A stretch of 64,000 nucleotides of DNA from assembly GCA_023333565.1 (NCBI GenBank), contig JAJKFH010001585.1:744001-808000 (forward strand). The letters are read 5' to 3'. This DNA comes from Puffinus mauretanicus (lineage: Eukaryota; Chordata; Aves; Procellariiformes; Procellariidae). The position numbers and the translations under genes are program-made. Under the pieces are notes generated by a model. It saw only the letters and a program-made list of their open reading frames with translations. It made no database searches and was not told where the DNA came from. Positions 1-12,059 of this stretch are shown here, piece by piece. Numbering within the stretch: the stretch's first letter is position 1; every line of letters begins with the position of its first letter.

Positions 1-3000
1 ACAAGGTAGGCTGAAAGCTAATATGAATTCTTCAAGGGGACTGCTGTGTAAACACTTCAAAGGAAGGGAACAGACACAGGGAAAAGCTTTTTTTTTTACC
101 TTTTTTTTTTTTTTTTTTACTGTCATATCACCATGAGATCAAACTATAGGAATCTGGAAAATCACAGAACTCTAACCACCAGAGTAGTGAGGTTCTGGGG
201 TAGCTTTCCACTATAAATAAAATTAAAAATAATATATACAAATAATAATTAGTATGTTATTATCTGGCTGGTATATTAAAAGATTTAAATAAAAGATGTC
301 TGTTCAAGATAGCAAAGCTTGGACTCGGTTGTTCAAAGGTTTTTTTCTTTTCAACTCCTTCTGGGTTTATAAATTTTCTTGAAAATCAGGAGTTCTTCAT
401 GTACACTGGCATATGTTCAGTCCTAGAGAAGGGGTTCACAATCTGCCCTTAATTAATTTTTAAAACAGATTATTCCATCCTCAACAAAGGTTGCTCTCCA
501 TTCAATCTCAAATCAGTACGTAAATTGTATTACACTTTTCTTTTTTTTTTTTTCTTTAAAACACCATGTCTTAATTTAGCTAAATGTCAAGAAAATAGAT
601 TTATTCTCCTGGAAGGAAGACGGATAATTAAATCTTCCATGAAAATGATTAAGTCTTATTGAAAAAAAAAATCTAGTGAGAAACATTTAATTGTAATTGA
701 CTGAAAGAGTGCCGCATTAAGAGAATATAGATCAAAACATTTGGCATGCACAACTGACATGGACCAAAGCATAAAAACCTAGTACTTAGATAAGAGGTAG
801 ACACCCACACAAAATAAGTCACCTGTGCTCTGTTGTGTGTCTTCAAGCGCATGAGAGCAAATAATGACATTGCAAAATCATCATGGCCCTGTAATTCCAG
901 TTGTCACATGATGTGTGGCTTCTATTACCACTTCCCTTAAAACAGGTCTAAAAACAGGAGAAGAAAAAAACATAAAAATTATTATTGTCATGATTTCACT
1001 TTTAACTCCTATTAAAATGGCCCTCTGTTTCTATGGCATAGTAATAATATACTGAGTCTTCTATACTCATTTTTATCCCCTTCTTTGCCTTTGCTGTTGG
1101 GCAGTGTCAGGCTACTGCTGCTCTGGGAATTAACTTACAAAGGCTGCTTTATTGCTCTTCACTGAGCACCTTCCCACAGGGACCTTTAGTGTCACCTCGG
1201 TAATGCAACTAGCTGCCTCCAGTCCAGTGCCTGGAATCCAACTTTTATTTTTGCCTTTGACTGGATTTCATTTTCTCATGATGTCAGAAAACATTTGCAA
1301 AAGCTTGGCTTGAATTCTAATTTTTGTAATGTTGCATATTCTGACTGGCATCAATTAAAGTTTTGATGATGGGAAAGAAGCAAAGAGAGGGAGTCTCTGC
1401 AGAAAAAAAGAAAATTAAAAAAAAAGAAATACTGATGTGTTGTCAAAAAACCACTATGTTTACTTTTAAATTCAACATGTACTTAGTTAAAGTAATAGTG
1501 TGCAGACTGGTTCTAAATAAAGCAACAAGTTATAACGCCCAAGGCAAAAAGCATATCAGTTCCCTCATTATTGCACATTGAGAGGGAAGCAGAGCTAAGT
1601 AAGGGGAGCATAGAGGGATCCTTTTTAATTTAATTCTGAGTATAATCTGTATCAATTTTAAGCCATTGAATTTAAACAACAGACATGGGAACCCAGCATT
1701 GGATTGAAACTGGGTGTTTATTCCATAATACAGATAGGCATGCATATTCTTAGACAAGTTTTTTGGATCGGTTGCAATTAGTCTGTTGATCATGCCAGAA
1801 GTCAGATATTGGATTTGATTTTGATTTGGATACTGATATTTACACAAATCTACATTTGAATTAAAGATGACAAAATACTTCTATTTATCATGCAAGCTAT
1901 TAATTTGAGACTCACTAATGGAACATGCTTCACTGTAGAGAGAAGTTAGATCAATCTTGGTAAGACTGAGGCAGGAGAGGTAAAGGCTCTGCGACCTCAT
2001 AGTGTTGTTGGTTTGGTTTTTTTTTTCCCCCTCTTTGGGTTGTTCATTTGTTAGATTTGGATCCATCTGATTTCAATCACTTTTTTATGGGACTACATTG
2101 CATTGCATAGCATAAGCGATGTCTCTACATATATTATTCACTCCAAGTGGTCCATAAAAGTTAGTGACCATTAAAGAAATACTTCACTGCAATGTTGACT
2201 TCATCCTGGCATTTCTGATATTTAGAATATGTAAAGCAGCACTGCACTTTTGTGCCTGAATAGGGATCAGATCTTTTCTCCCTTCCTCAGTTTGAAGGCA
2301 CCTCAATATGGCCATAACGTCAGTAAGACCGTGGCAGCTGCACAGTCACTTTCCCTATTCCAGTGTCCTTTGTTTCAGAAGGGCAAATAAGCAAATGTTT
2401 TCATAGCTTTTTCAGACCTGATCCATTCTACTTTGAATACTAAGATTCAGGGCTTTCCTTACCTTTTCCATGACTTTTACCCACTCTATTTCCAGGTATG
2501 TGATACAGAGAATCATGCAATATCCTGGTTTTCTCTCCATTCACTACAGCTGAAATGAGAATTAAGGGGGCAGGGGAATTATATTCATTCTTCCACATGT
2601 CCAAGTCAAGGCAGAGACAAGTTAAGCATCTTTTTATATTCAGAAGAATACTCCCAGAGTAAGCTCTTACTTCTAGTATACCCGAGGGTAGAATTCATCT
2701 CACTTAAATTTAAACACCTACTGTATGGAGACTGTGTGTGATCTTGATATGTAGCCTCCTCTTACAGTTAATGAAGAGGAACAGGCACTTCTAGGGTGCA
2801 GTTCATCTCATTCAAAAGTAGTTGACTAAAATAGGACAATATATCATGCCTTAGAGTAACCTATTTCTCTGTTTCTTTATTTTTGACTATAAAAAAGTTT
2901 AAATTACTATCTCAGATGAGGACTTCTACTAGACTATTATCTAAATAATTCCAGTGTTAGGGCAGATGAAACTCACCTTCATTCTTTTGATCATACTTTT

Positions 3001-5572
3001 CTTCACTGAAGCCAAAAATAAATTTGTCATAATTTGTCAAATGTATAAATATCGCATCCTTCTGTTTCAGTGAGACATAGTTCACATGTCTTTCATAATG
3101 AAATGGTACTTACATAGTAATGGATTTTCTTAAGCACATAGTTGTTGACCATTGTGGTATTTGACAAAAACAAAACCAATATATTTACCCTTTTTTTCTG
3201 TTGTCTTTAATGCAGACACTACAACAACATAGTCCTACTCAATAAATCTATTTTAGAATTTTTCATTCCATTTGTGGTAACAACAGTTGAACAGTCTACA
3301 GAAATGTCTATTATTCTGTTTTAGTACAGGCAAAAATGCCCGTCTTTTATATTTAGCGTGGAAAGTGTTGCTGTGGAGTTATAGCACAATATAAAAAAAG
3401 GAATAATTTACAGAGGTATTTTGTTCCTATGTGGTAAAGAACATGTCACTTCAGCCCCTGATATGTGAAGGTCTAAAAGGTCACTTCTTTCCTTATACAT
3501 GCAAGTTCCTCATAAAGCTAACATTTTTTCTGAATTCCATTAGCCTTTTTATCAAAGGCCTGCAGGTGTTTTGATGTATTCAACAAAAGATCTATTTAGC
3601 AGGCATAGTGGCTGCAAACATTAGGAGGGATTGAGAACAAAGTTACTGAAGATGTGCTTCAATGCATCCCTTTGCTTCAATATATTCAATGCTTAAGTGT
3701 GTATATGTTATTTTTTCAATCCACAGATGTCTTAATTAACACCTAATGGATCTTCCATGTTACATGGAAACCTCACATATGCTTGTTGCACAATTTTATT
3801 TGCATAATAATATATGAATTCATTTTACATTAACCTCAGCAATAAGTAAAATGTGATTGCTCATTTCCATTAAGTCAAACCACCTTGTTACTGAAAAAGT
3901 CTAATGCTACAGACTTATTTTATATGATTTATTAATGAGCTATTTATAGTACCAGGGGTGTTCTTAGGAGCAGTTTTCCCAGCCTATGAAGTTGGGTCAG
4001 CCTGATATTAATGTAATGTTTGTGATTTAATTGGTAAACAATCTAACTTTTCAGAGCAGCATTATCAAGTTACATATTTATGCAAAATTTCAAGACATCT
4101 AAACTCATCATTTTCCCCCCTGATTGCTTTCCAGAACACATCAAATAGATTTAGTATACATAAGGAGCACATATTACCTAAGTACTCCGTAAAGATCAAT
4201 ACCTGAAACATGCCTATTTAGAGCCATCTCTTCCTCTCAGGCTCATATAAATCTGCTTATTACAGTGGAGTTCTTTCTAATTAACTCCTGAAAAGAATGA
4301 AAACCTTAATGTACACATTAAAAAGGAATGCACTAGTAATGAATAATCTGTGATCTTTTTAAGCTCTGGCTATTAACTTCATTGCAAAATCATGGGATAT
4401 ACTCACTTATGTGAGGTGTACACATGTAAAAAATAATGGCCAATACAAATCTGCAGTTAAAAAAAGAAGGATTCAGGGCTGTGAAGATAATGCAAAAATG
4501 GCAAATCATGATTTATTTAAAATGTAATTCAGTCAAGTTTAAAATAACTTTTATAAATGCAGGTAGCATGCATTAGGACTCAGTTTTATGTTCTACCAAG
4601 TTTCTCTTTGACAACATTTTTTAAACACTAGATATAAGTGATAGGACTTCATACATTTAATGGCTAAAAGGACTAGGTAATAAAAAATTAGTTTGCTTTT
4701 TCTAATAACAGACAGCTTTCCTGCAATAAGTGTAACAGGCTTTTTTTTTGAAATAAAGAATATCTACTGGACATGGAGCTTATGCCATGTTTCCTCAAAA
4801 TCTGCTATAATGACTAATTATCCAGTTTAAAAATCTACAACTGTTGTAGTTCATTTTCTTTTATTTAATTTTCTTCTGCTTCAGCTGCCATCACTGGGTC
4901 TAGTTATACTTTCTCTGCTACATTAAAAGCCTTCTTGTATCAGATGTCATCTTCCTCAAATAATATGCTTAGGTCATATTTTCATTTGCTTTTAAAATAA
5001 CATTTTATATCACATTTTTGTTGTTTCCAACACCGGCATTTTAAAAACTTGTCTAGATTATCTTAAAAGTTGAACAAGGAAGTTAGAGATCACTGTGGAA
5101 ACAATAGTGACAAAAATATCATACAGAACAATAAGGGAAGTCATTCGGCTAAGAAGAAACTGAATTTGAGATTTTAAATTGTTTGTACAATGGATCAGAC
5201 TTCTCCTCAAAAATGTTTTCTTAAAAGAAATTATTTCTTTTATACTTCTTAACAAAAGAAGTAAGGGATTAGATTTTCAAATTATTTCATTTGTAAATAT
5301 TTTCATGGCATTTAGTAGGTGGTATTTCTATCTGATTCTTGAGCCCTATATTATCTGTCTAGCTGCATTATGTTTCCTAGAAGTACTATTAATCTTGACA
5401 GAGCTTGAGAGGAGATGATTCTAAATGCTTATGTGGAAAATGTGTGGAAACAAAAGTTTGGAAGACAAAGGGGCTTGTTTCAGGTGATCACACATGGGTG
5501 TTTAAAACTATTTAAGATTATGAACTTCCTCTGCTACTCCAGAAGGATATTAGTATTCTGTTGATTTTGTGT
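1..5572. other. Unique AT-rich DNA, no gene seen
   Basis: AT-rich sequence with many short homopolymer runs, for example the T-rich run near 89-119. All open frames are short (under about 110 codons), lack recognisable domains and have no splice-flanked conserved pattern that I can see. One segment, about 2690-2875, resembles two other places in the window and is listed separately. I see no promoter, CpG-rich stretch or RNA gene. An unrecognised exon or conserved non-coding element cannot be excluded without alignment. Confidence 0.6.
2690..2875. repeat. Possible ancient dispersed repeat (copy 1 of 3)
   Basis: A segment beginning near the words for 'AATTCATCTCACTTAAATTT' resembles about 35400-35600 over roughly 100 bases. 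Shared blocks in the same order are an 'AGT-AATG-AGAG' block, a 'CACTTC-AGG' block, a 'TTCATCTCA/TTCATTTCA' block, a 'CTAAAAT-GG' block, 'TGCCTTA/TGCCCTA' and a T-rich end. By eye the identity is around two thirds. A more distant version lies near 51080-51510. The family is not recognised. It could be an old transposon or LTR remnant. Confidence 0.35.
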
Positions 5573-6094
5573 GGTATTGTCGTGGTTTAACCCCAGCCAG
5601 CAAAAATAAACGCCACGCAGCCGCTCGATCACCCCCCCGCCCCGGTGGGATGGGGAGAGAATCGGGAGGGCACAAGTAGGAAAGCTCCCGGGTTGAGATA
5701 AAAACAGTTTAATAATTGAAATAAAACTAAGTAGAACAGTAAAATAACAATGAGAACAACAACAATAACAGAATACACAACACAGGCAATGCACGATACA
5801 ACCGCTCACCGACCGCCGACCGCGTGTCACGAACGGGGGGCGAGCCCCCCCACACACCTGGTTTTATACTGAGCATGATGTCACATGGTATAGAATACCC
5901 CATTGGCCAGCTGGGTCCACCACCCCGGCTGCGCTCCCCCTCCCGGTGCAAGCATCACCCAGCAACAGCCAAAGCATCAATGGGGCATCAATGGGCCATC
6001 AACGCTCCTTTCACACCGAACCCAAAACACAGCACACCCCCCAAGCTACTGGGAAGAAAGTTAACCCTGTCCCAGCTGGAACCAGGACAGGTAT
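5573..6094 (-). mobile_element. Solo LTR (ERVL-like), antisense, with 5-bp TSD
   Basis: The LTR itself spans 5578-6089 (512 bp) and is flanked by GGTAT at 5573-5577 and 6090-6094. Read on the minus strand it starts TGTCCTGGTTCCAGC and ends GGTTAAACCACGACA, the usual TG...CA ends. It belongs to the same family as the LTRs at 7084, 18204 and 31491. A 5-bp duplication is typical of ERVL-type elements. No retroviral coding sequence adjoins it, so it is a solo LTR left by recombination between two LTRs. The GC-rich stretch near 5625-5660 and 5810-5950 belongs to the LTR and is not a host CpG island. The intact ends and exact target duplication suggest a fairly young insertion. Confidence 0.85.
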
Positions 6095-6904
6095 CTTGTA
6101 ATCCCACATGATATCTCAGATTCATCTAAAATGGATTAAATACCTATATGTGGCTAATCAAAGTGTAAAACTTCTAGATGGCTATAGATTGATAAGAAGA
6201 TTTCAAATACCTTTGATACATATTGCAGTATTTTCTATTTCATAGACTAGAAACCTTAGAAAGTAAGATGGGACTCTAAATGTGAATTTGACAACACTCT
6301 AATATAAGAAAAACATTGCTTAGAGTAGTTATTAACACACTACATCCTCTCAAATTTTAATATTAAACATTGGGAAAACTACTGTGAATTACTATGCTTT
6401 GAAAGTGAGTCAATAGACTAGTAACAATAAAAAATACATCAGAAACTCACCTTTGTACATTGTCATTTGATCTTTAGTGTTTATGATAATAGCTTTTAAT
6501 TATGCTTCAAGATATTTCACATGAAAGTCAAGCACACTAATAAGAAGCCTTGCTTGCTGTGTTTGATATTAATTCTTTGCTGATTTGAAGGGTGACATTA
6601 TGCAGGTTTTTCAGATTTTAAAAGACATGGATTAATATTGTCTTCATGAAGAAAATACGTTTGTTTGTTTTCAACATGATAATGGAATGATCCATTATAT
6701 AGAGAATTTCAGAAAACTGAATTATTCTTCTGAGGAGAAACACATAAGAATCCAATCTATAGATACAGGACAGTGGAAAAAACCTCAGATTTTCCCATTC
6801 CCTATTCTGAGTGTGTATGAAGAGTGGAAAAGGGTAGGAATTAAGATCTGGATCATTTTGAGTGTTTTGGATAAAAGGCTTCATTCCAATGCATCACTGT
6901 CTTC
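6095..6904. other. Unique DNA between two repeats
   Basis: AT-rich sequence without repeat motifs or a convincing gene. Short open frames on both strands near 6618-6908 overlap each other and show no recognisable domain. Confidence 0.6.
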
Positions 6905-7083
6905 ATAGAATCATAGAATCATAGAATCGTTTAGGTTGGAAAAGACCTTTAAGATCATCAAGTCCAACCGTTTACCTAGCACTGCCAAGTCCACCACTAA
7001 ACCAGGTCCCTAAGCACCACATCTACACATCTTTTAAATACCTCCAGGGATGGCTACTCAACCACTTCCCTGGGCAGCCTGTT

Positions 7084-7602
7084 TCTTATGGTTTAACCCA
7101 GCAGGCAGCCAAACACCACACAGCCACCTGCTCACTTCCGCCCCCGCAATGGGATGGGGGAGAGAATTGAAAAAAAAGTAAAATTTGTGGATTGAGATAA
7201 AAGCAGTTTAACAGAACAGAAAAGGAAGGGACAATAATAATAATAATCATCATCATCAGCAGCAGCAGCAGCATCATAATGATAGAATATACAAAATGAG
7301 TGATGCACAATGCAATTGCTCACCACCTGCCAACCAATGCCCAAGCAGTGATCGTTACTTCCTGGACCATGTCTCCTATTTATATACTGAGCATGACGTC
7401 ATATGGTTGGCCAGCTGGGTTAGCTGTCCTGGCTATGCTCCCTCCCAGCTTCTTGTGCACTTGGCAAAGCATGGGAAGCTCTTCTGTAAACACTACTTAG
7501 CAACAACTAAAACGTCAGTGTGTTATCAACATTATTCTTATACTAAATCCAAAACACAGCACTAGAAAGAAATTTAAGTCTATCCCAGCTGAAACCAGGA
7601 CG
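7084..7602 (-). mobile_element. Solo LTR inserted in CR1-A, antisense
   Basis: A 519-bp LTR of the same family as 5578-6089, flanked by CTGTT at 7079-7083 and 7603-7607. Removing the LTR and one CTGTT restores a continuous CR1 3' region (CAGCCTGTTCCAATG). The LTR's plus-strand left end reads TCTTATGGTTTAACC, where the related 5578 copy has TGTCGTGGTTTAACC. Its minus-strand 3' end is therefore AAGA instead of CA. The LTR at 31491 shares this end. The interior holds triplet repeats at about 7232-7275 (AAT, ATC and AGC runs). No internal retroviral genes are present. Confidence 0.85.
7232..7275. repeat. Composite triplet microsatellite inside LTR
   Basis: Consecutive runs of AAT/ATA, then ATC, then AGC triplets. 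They occupy the position where related LTRs (5745-5775 and 18560-18595) have a degenerate AACAAT-like stretch, so they seem to have grown out of that LTR sequence. Confidence 0.8.
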
Positions 7603-7998
7603 CTGTTCCAATGCTTTACAACCCTTTTGGTGAAAAAGTTTTTCCTAATCTCCAATCTCAACCTTCCCTGGTGCAACTTGAGGCCATTTCCTCTTGTCCT
7701 ATTGCTTGTTACTTGGGAGAAGAGACCAACACCCACCTCACTACAACCTCCTTTCAGGTAGTTGTAGAGAGCAATAAGGTCTTCCCTCAGGCTCATTTTC
7801 TCCCAGCTAAAAAACCCCAGTTCCCTCAGCCGCTCCTCATAAGACAGCAAGCGACCTGGAGCACGGTGAGCAGGGCGGGCAAACAGGGCATGGCGCATCA
7901 GAAGGGCATGGCGCGGCAATTTGCACTGCAGTTCGCACTGGCAGGGCGTGCGGGCAGGGCGCAGCCCCCCCTCCAGGCTCTAGAGGCTAGCTCAACTC

Positions 7999-9122
7999 GT
8001 GGTCATCGCCCTCCCAGAAGAGGACCTGGCCGTGGTATCCACTTGGCCGAAAGCCATCGCCAGAAGAAACATGGTGATCCAGACCGAGCCCCTACGCAAA
8101 CATACATCTGTCCAGGTCTCCAGCTGCAGGGAGTGCCTGAGCCTGTCCCTTGTACCGGAGGGCAGCAGAGACAATGCCTGTGTGCGCTGCGACCAGGTGG
8201 ATGATCTGCTCAGCCTGGTGGCAGAGCTGGAGGAGGAAGTGGAGAGGTTAAGGAGTATCAGGGAGTGCGAGAGGGAGATAGATTGGTGGAGCCACACCCT
8301 ACCATTCCTGAGGCAAGGGCAGCACATGGAGGCTCCACAAGAAGCAGAGGATCCCCTGCCCTCTTGTCACCAGGCGGAAGGAGGGGACCCAGGCGACGGA
8401 GGGGAATGGACACAGGTCCCTGCTTGGGGCGCCAGGCGAACCCCCGCCTGGCCTCCCTCACCTCAACCTTCCCAGTTGCCCTTACAGAACAGATACGGGG
8501 CTCTGGAATTTGAGGGCCGGACAAACGAGGACGCAGATGAAGGCCCATCCAGGGGGTTGCCCGAGGCGAGGCAGGCAACCCACGCATTACGACTCCCTCC
8601 GCTAAGAAAAAAAGGAGGGTAATTGTCATAGGTGATTCCCTTCTGAGGGGGACAGGGGGCCCAATATGCCGGCCAGACCCATCCCACAGGGAAGTCTGCT
8701 GCCTCCCTGGGGCCCGGGTGAAGGACATCACTAGGAAACTCCCTGGTCTGGTACAGGCCTCCAATTACCACCCGCTACTGGTTATACAGGCTGGCAGTGA
8801 GGAGGTTGCTGAGAGAAGTCCCGAAGGGATCAAAAGGGACTTCAGGACACTGGGGCGACTGGTGGGAGGATCGGGAGCACAGGTAGTGTTTTCCTCGATC
8901 CCTTCAGTGGCAGGGAGGAATACTGAAGGGAACAGGAAAACTCATCGGATCAACACGTGGCTTAGGGGCTGGTGCCATCGGCGGAATTTTGGCTTCTTTG
9001 ACCACGGGGAGGTTTACACAGCACCGGGCCTGCTGGCGACAGACGGAGTTCAGCTGTCTCACAGGGGGAAAAGGATTCTCACGTATGAGTTGGCGGGGCT
9101 CATCGAGAGGGCTTTAAACTAG
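7999..9122 (+). pseudogene. CR1 ORF1 (zinc finger plus esterase-like), frameshifted
   Basis: The first 207 codons (7999-8622) hold a C-x2-C...C-x2-C set (residues 43, 46, 61 and 64), like the PHD-type finger known in CR1 ORF1, followed by a short acidic coiled coil (VDDLLSLVAELEEEVERL). The frame then shifts at about 8560-8600. The downstream frame contains VIVIGDSLLRG, a GDSL/SGNH block I with the nucleophile serine, and runs to 9122. The C-terminal Asp-His block reads DGVQLS: the catalytic His position has become Gln (9051-9053), so esterase activity is unlikely even ignoring the frameshift. In CR1 elements ORF1 is thought to bind RNA and to act on membranes or lipids. That role is family knowledge and is not shown here. 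Confidence 0.85.
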
Positions 9123-9184
9123 GTTCGAAGGGGGAAGGGGATAAAACCAGGCTCACTAGAGAAGAGCCTAGGGGCCGCACGCCA

Positions 9185-11967
9185 ATGTCGGGGGAGAAAT
9201 CGGCAGCCCAGCTCAAGTGCATCTACACCAATGCACGCAGCATGGGCAGCAAACAGGAGGAGCTGGAAGCCATTGTGCAGCGGGGTAGCTATGACTTAGT
9301 CGCCATCACAGAAACATGGTGGGATGAGTCTCACGATTGGAGTGCTGCAATGGATGGCTATAAGCTCTTCAGAAGGGACAGGCGAGGAAGGAGAGGCGGT
9401 GGGGTAGCCCTGTATGTTAGGGAGTGCTTCGACTGTCTAGAGCTCAATGGTAGTGATGACGAGGTCGAGTGCTTGTGGGTAAGGATGAGGGGGAAGGCCA
9501 ACAAGGCAGATATCCTGCTGGGGGTCTGTTATAGACCACCTAGCCAGGACAAGGAGGCAGACGAAATATTCTACCAGGGGCTGGCAGAAGTCTCACAGTT
9601 CTCGTGGGGGACTTCCAACTTTCCGGATGTCTGCTGGAAATACCACACGGCAGAGAGGAAACAGTCGAGGAGGTTCCTGGAGTGTGTGGAAGATAACTTC
9701 CTGACGCAGCTGGTAAGCGAGCCTACTAGGGGAGGTGCCTCGCTTGACCTGCTTTTCACAAACAGAGAAGGACTGGTGGGAGATGTGGTGGTCGGAGGCC
9801 GGCTTGGGCTTAGCGACCATGGAATGATAGAATACTCAATACTTAGTGAAGTAAGGAGGGGGGCCAGCAAAACCGCTACCATGGACTTCCGGAGGGCGGA
9901 CTTTGGCCTGCTCAGGACACTGGTCGAGAGGGTCCCTTGGGAGACAGTCCTGAAGGGCAAAGGGGTCCAGGAAGGCTGGACGTTCTTCAAGAAGGAAGTC
10001 TTAAAGGCGCAGGAGCGGGCTGTCCCCATGTGCCGTAAAGAAGAACGGGCGGGGAAGATGACCGGCCTGGCTGAACGGGGAGCTCTGGCTGGGACTCAGC
10101 AAAAAAGGAGAATTTATCACCTTTGGAAGAAGGGGCAGGCAACTCAAGAAGAGTATAGGGTTCTTGTTAGGTCGTGCAGAGAGGAAATTAGAAAGGCAAA
10201 AGCCCAGCTAGAACTCAACCTGGCCACTGTTGTGAGAGACAACAAAAAATGCTTTTACAAGTATATTAATGACAAAAGGAGAGCCAAGGAGAATCTCCAT
10301 CCTCTATTGGATGCGGGGGGGAACATTGCCACCAAGGATGAGGATAAGGCTGAGGTACTCAACGCCTTCTTTGCCTCAGTCTTTAATAGTCAGAGCAGTT
10401 ATCCTGAGGGTACTCAGCCCCCTGAGCTGGAAGACAGGGACGGCGAGCAGGATAAACCCCCCATAATCCAAGAGGAAGAAGTTAATGACCTGCTATGCCA
10501 CCTGGATGCTCACAAGTCTATGGGGCCGGATGGGATCCACCCGAGGGTACTGAGGGAGCTGGCAGAGGAGCTTGCCGAGCCGCTCTCCATCATTTACCAG
10601 CAGTCCTGGTTAACTGGGGAGGTCCCGGACGACTGGAGGCTTGCCAATGTGACGCCCATCTACAAGAAGGGCCAGAAGGAGGATCCGGGGAACTACAGGC
10701 CGGTCAGCCTGACCTCGGTGCCGGGGAAGATTATGGAGCGGTTCGTTTTGAGGGCGCTCACGAGCCATGTCTGGGACAACCAGGGGATCAGGCCCAGCCA
10801 GCACGGTTCATGGAAGGCAGGTCCTGCTTGACCAACCTGATCTCCTTCTATGACCAGGTGACCCGCCTCGTGGATGAGGGAAAGGCTGTGGATGTGGTCT
10901 ACCTGGACTTCAGTAAAGCCTTTGACACTGTCTCCCATGGCATTCTCCTAGAGAAGCTGGCAGCTCACAGCTTAGACAGGTGCACTCTTTCCTGGGTAAA
11001 AACCTGGCTGGACGGCTGAGCCCAGAGAGTTGTGGTGAACAGAGTTAAATCCAGTTGGCAGCCGGTCACGAGCGGTGTTCCCCAGGGTTCAGTACTGGGG
11101 CTGGTCCTGTTCAATATCTTTATCAATGATCTGGATGAGGAGATTGAGTGCTCCCTCAGGAAGTTTGCAGACGACACCAAGTTGAGTGGGAGTGTTGATC
11201 TGCTGGAGGGTAGGAAGGCTCTGCAGAGGGACCTGGACAGGCTGGATCGATGGGCCGAGGCCAATTGTATGAGATTCAACAAGGCCAAGTGCCGGGTCCT
11301 GCACTTTGGCCACAACAACCCCAGGCAACGCTACAGGCTTGGGGAAGAGTGGCTGGAAAGCTGCCCAGAGGAAAAGGACCTGGGGGTGCTGATTGACAGC
11401 CGGCTGAACATGAGCCAGCAGTGTGCCCAGGTGGCCAAGAAGGCCAACGGCATCCTGGCCTGTATCAGAAATAATGTGGCCAGCAGGAGTAAGGAGGTGA
11501 TCGTGCCCCTGTACTCAGCACTGGTGAGGCTGCACCTCGAATACTGTGTTCAGTTTTGGGCCCCTCACTACAAGAAAGACATGGAGGTGTTGGAGCATGT
11601 CCAGAGAAGGGCAACGAACCTGGTGAAGGGCCTGGAGCACAAGTCTTATGAGGAGCGGTTGAGGGAACTGGGGTTGTTTAGTCTGTAGAAGAGGATGCTG
11701 AGGGGAGACCTCATCGCGCTCTACAGCTACCTGAAGGGAGGTTGTAGTGAGGTGGATGTTGGTCTCTTCTGCCAAGTAACTAGCGATAGGATGAGAGGAA
11801 ATGGCCTCAAGTTGCACCAAGTGAGGTTTAGACTGGACATTAGGAGAAATTTCTTTACTGAAAGAGTGGTCAGGCCTTGGAACAGGCTGCCAAGGGAAGT
11901 GGTGGAGTCACCATCCCTGGAGGTATTTAAAAGACGTGTAGATGAGGTGCTTAGGGACATGGTGTAG
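9185..11967 (+). pseudogene. CR1 ORF2 (endonuclease-reverse transcriptase), broken
   Basis: Three coding blocks read the CR1 polyprotein. The first (9185-10831) has the AP-type endonuclease: an N-terminal YTNARS block, AITETWW with the catalytic Glu, and SDH near its end. The RT fingers follow, with HKSMGPDGIHP at about residue 443. A one-base deletion near 10806 (GGTTC where the 33.2-kb copy has GGGTTC) shifts the frame. The second block continues to a TGA at 11017-11019, a CGA-to-TGA change. The third includes the FADD active-site motif (11164-11175), then a TAG at 11686-11688, then the last 90 codons to 11967. The endonuclease GDFN block reads WGTSN because of a 13-nt loss near 9597 and a 1-nt gain near 9616. 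Usual length would be about 900 residues or more. Confidence 0.9.
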
Positions 11968-12019
11968 TGGGTATGGTGGTGTTGGGTTGATGGGTGGACT
12001 GGATGATCTTAGAGGTCTT

Positions 12020-12059
12020 TTCCAAACTTAATGATTCTATGATTCTATCATTCTATTCT
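12020..12059 (+). repeat. CR1 3' terminal octamer array
   Basis: About three and a half imperfect ATTCTATG units (ATTCTATG, ATTCTATC, ATTCTATT) close the full-length CR1. This short direct-repeat tail is the hallmark of CR1 3' ends and is thought to be recognised by its reverse transcriptase. Confidence 0.9.

Larger units (their letters stand above)
6905..7845 (-). mobile_element. CR1-A element, 3' part, antisense, interrupted by an LTR
   Basis: The segment starts with three copies of the CR1 tail in reverse complement (ATCATAGA units, 6905-6930). It continues into the 3' UTR and the coding end of ORF2, reading from the minus strand. It breaks at 7083 and resumes at 7603 after an inserted LTR with CTGTT duplicated on both sides. 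At 7845 it stops in the middle of ORF2 and resumes at 12060, because a plus-strand CR1 has inserted at AAGAC. Together with 12060-15578 this forms one old minus-strand CR1. In this copy the codon at the site of the TAG stop seen in two other CR1 copies is GAG. Confidence 0.85.
7846..12059 (+). mobile_element. Near full-length CR1 retrotransposon (defective)
   Basis: A 4.2-kb CR1 with all parts in order: a GC-rich 5' UTR (7846-7998), ORF1 with zinc-binding cysteines and an esterase-like domain (7999-9122), ORF2 with endonuclease and reverse transcriptase (9185-11967), and a short 3' UTR ending in ATTCTATG-type units (about 12030-12059). It is inserted in the antisense CR1-A with TAAGAC (7840-7845 and 12059-12064) on both sides, although the last two bases overlap the CR1 tail. 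Coding is broken by an ORF1 frameshift, an altered endonuclease motif, a one-base deletion near 10806, a TGA at 11017-11019 and a TAG at 11686-11688. It is therefore not autonomous. Complete CR1 copies are rare in birds because most are strongly 5'-truncated. Confidence 0.92.

Noticed and set aside
5534..6111. Cluster of open frames and GC-rich DNA that could look like a CpG-island promoter
   Set aside because: It is fully contained in a solo LTR with exact 5-bp target duplications.
7999..11967. Possible intact host gene with an RT domain
   Set aside because: The order of ORF1, endonuclease, RT and octamer tail, together with nested insertion, identifies a CR1. Several frameshifts and stops make it dead.
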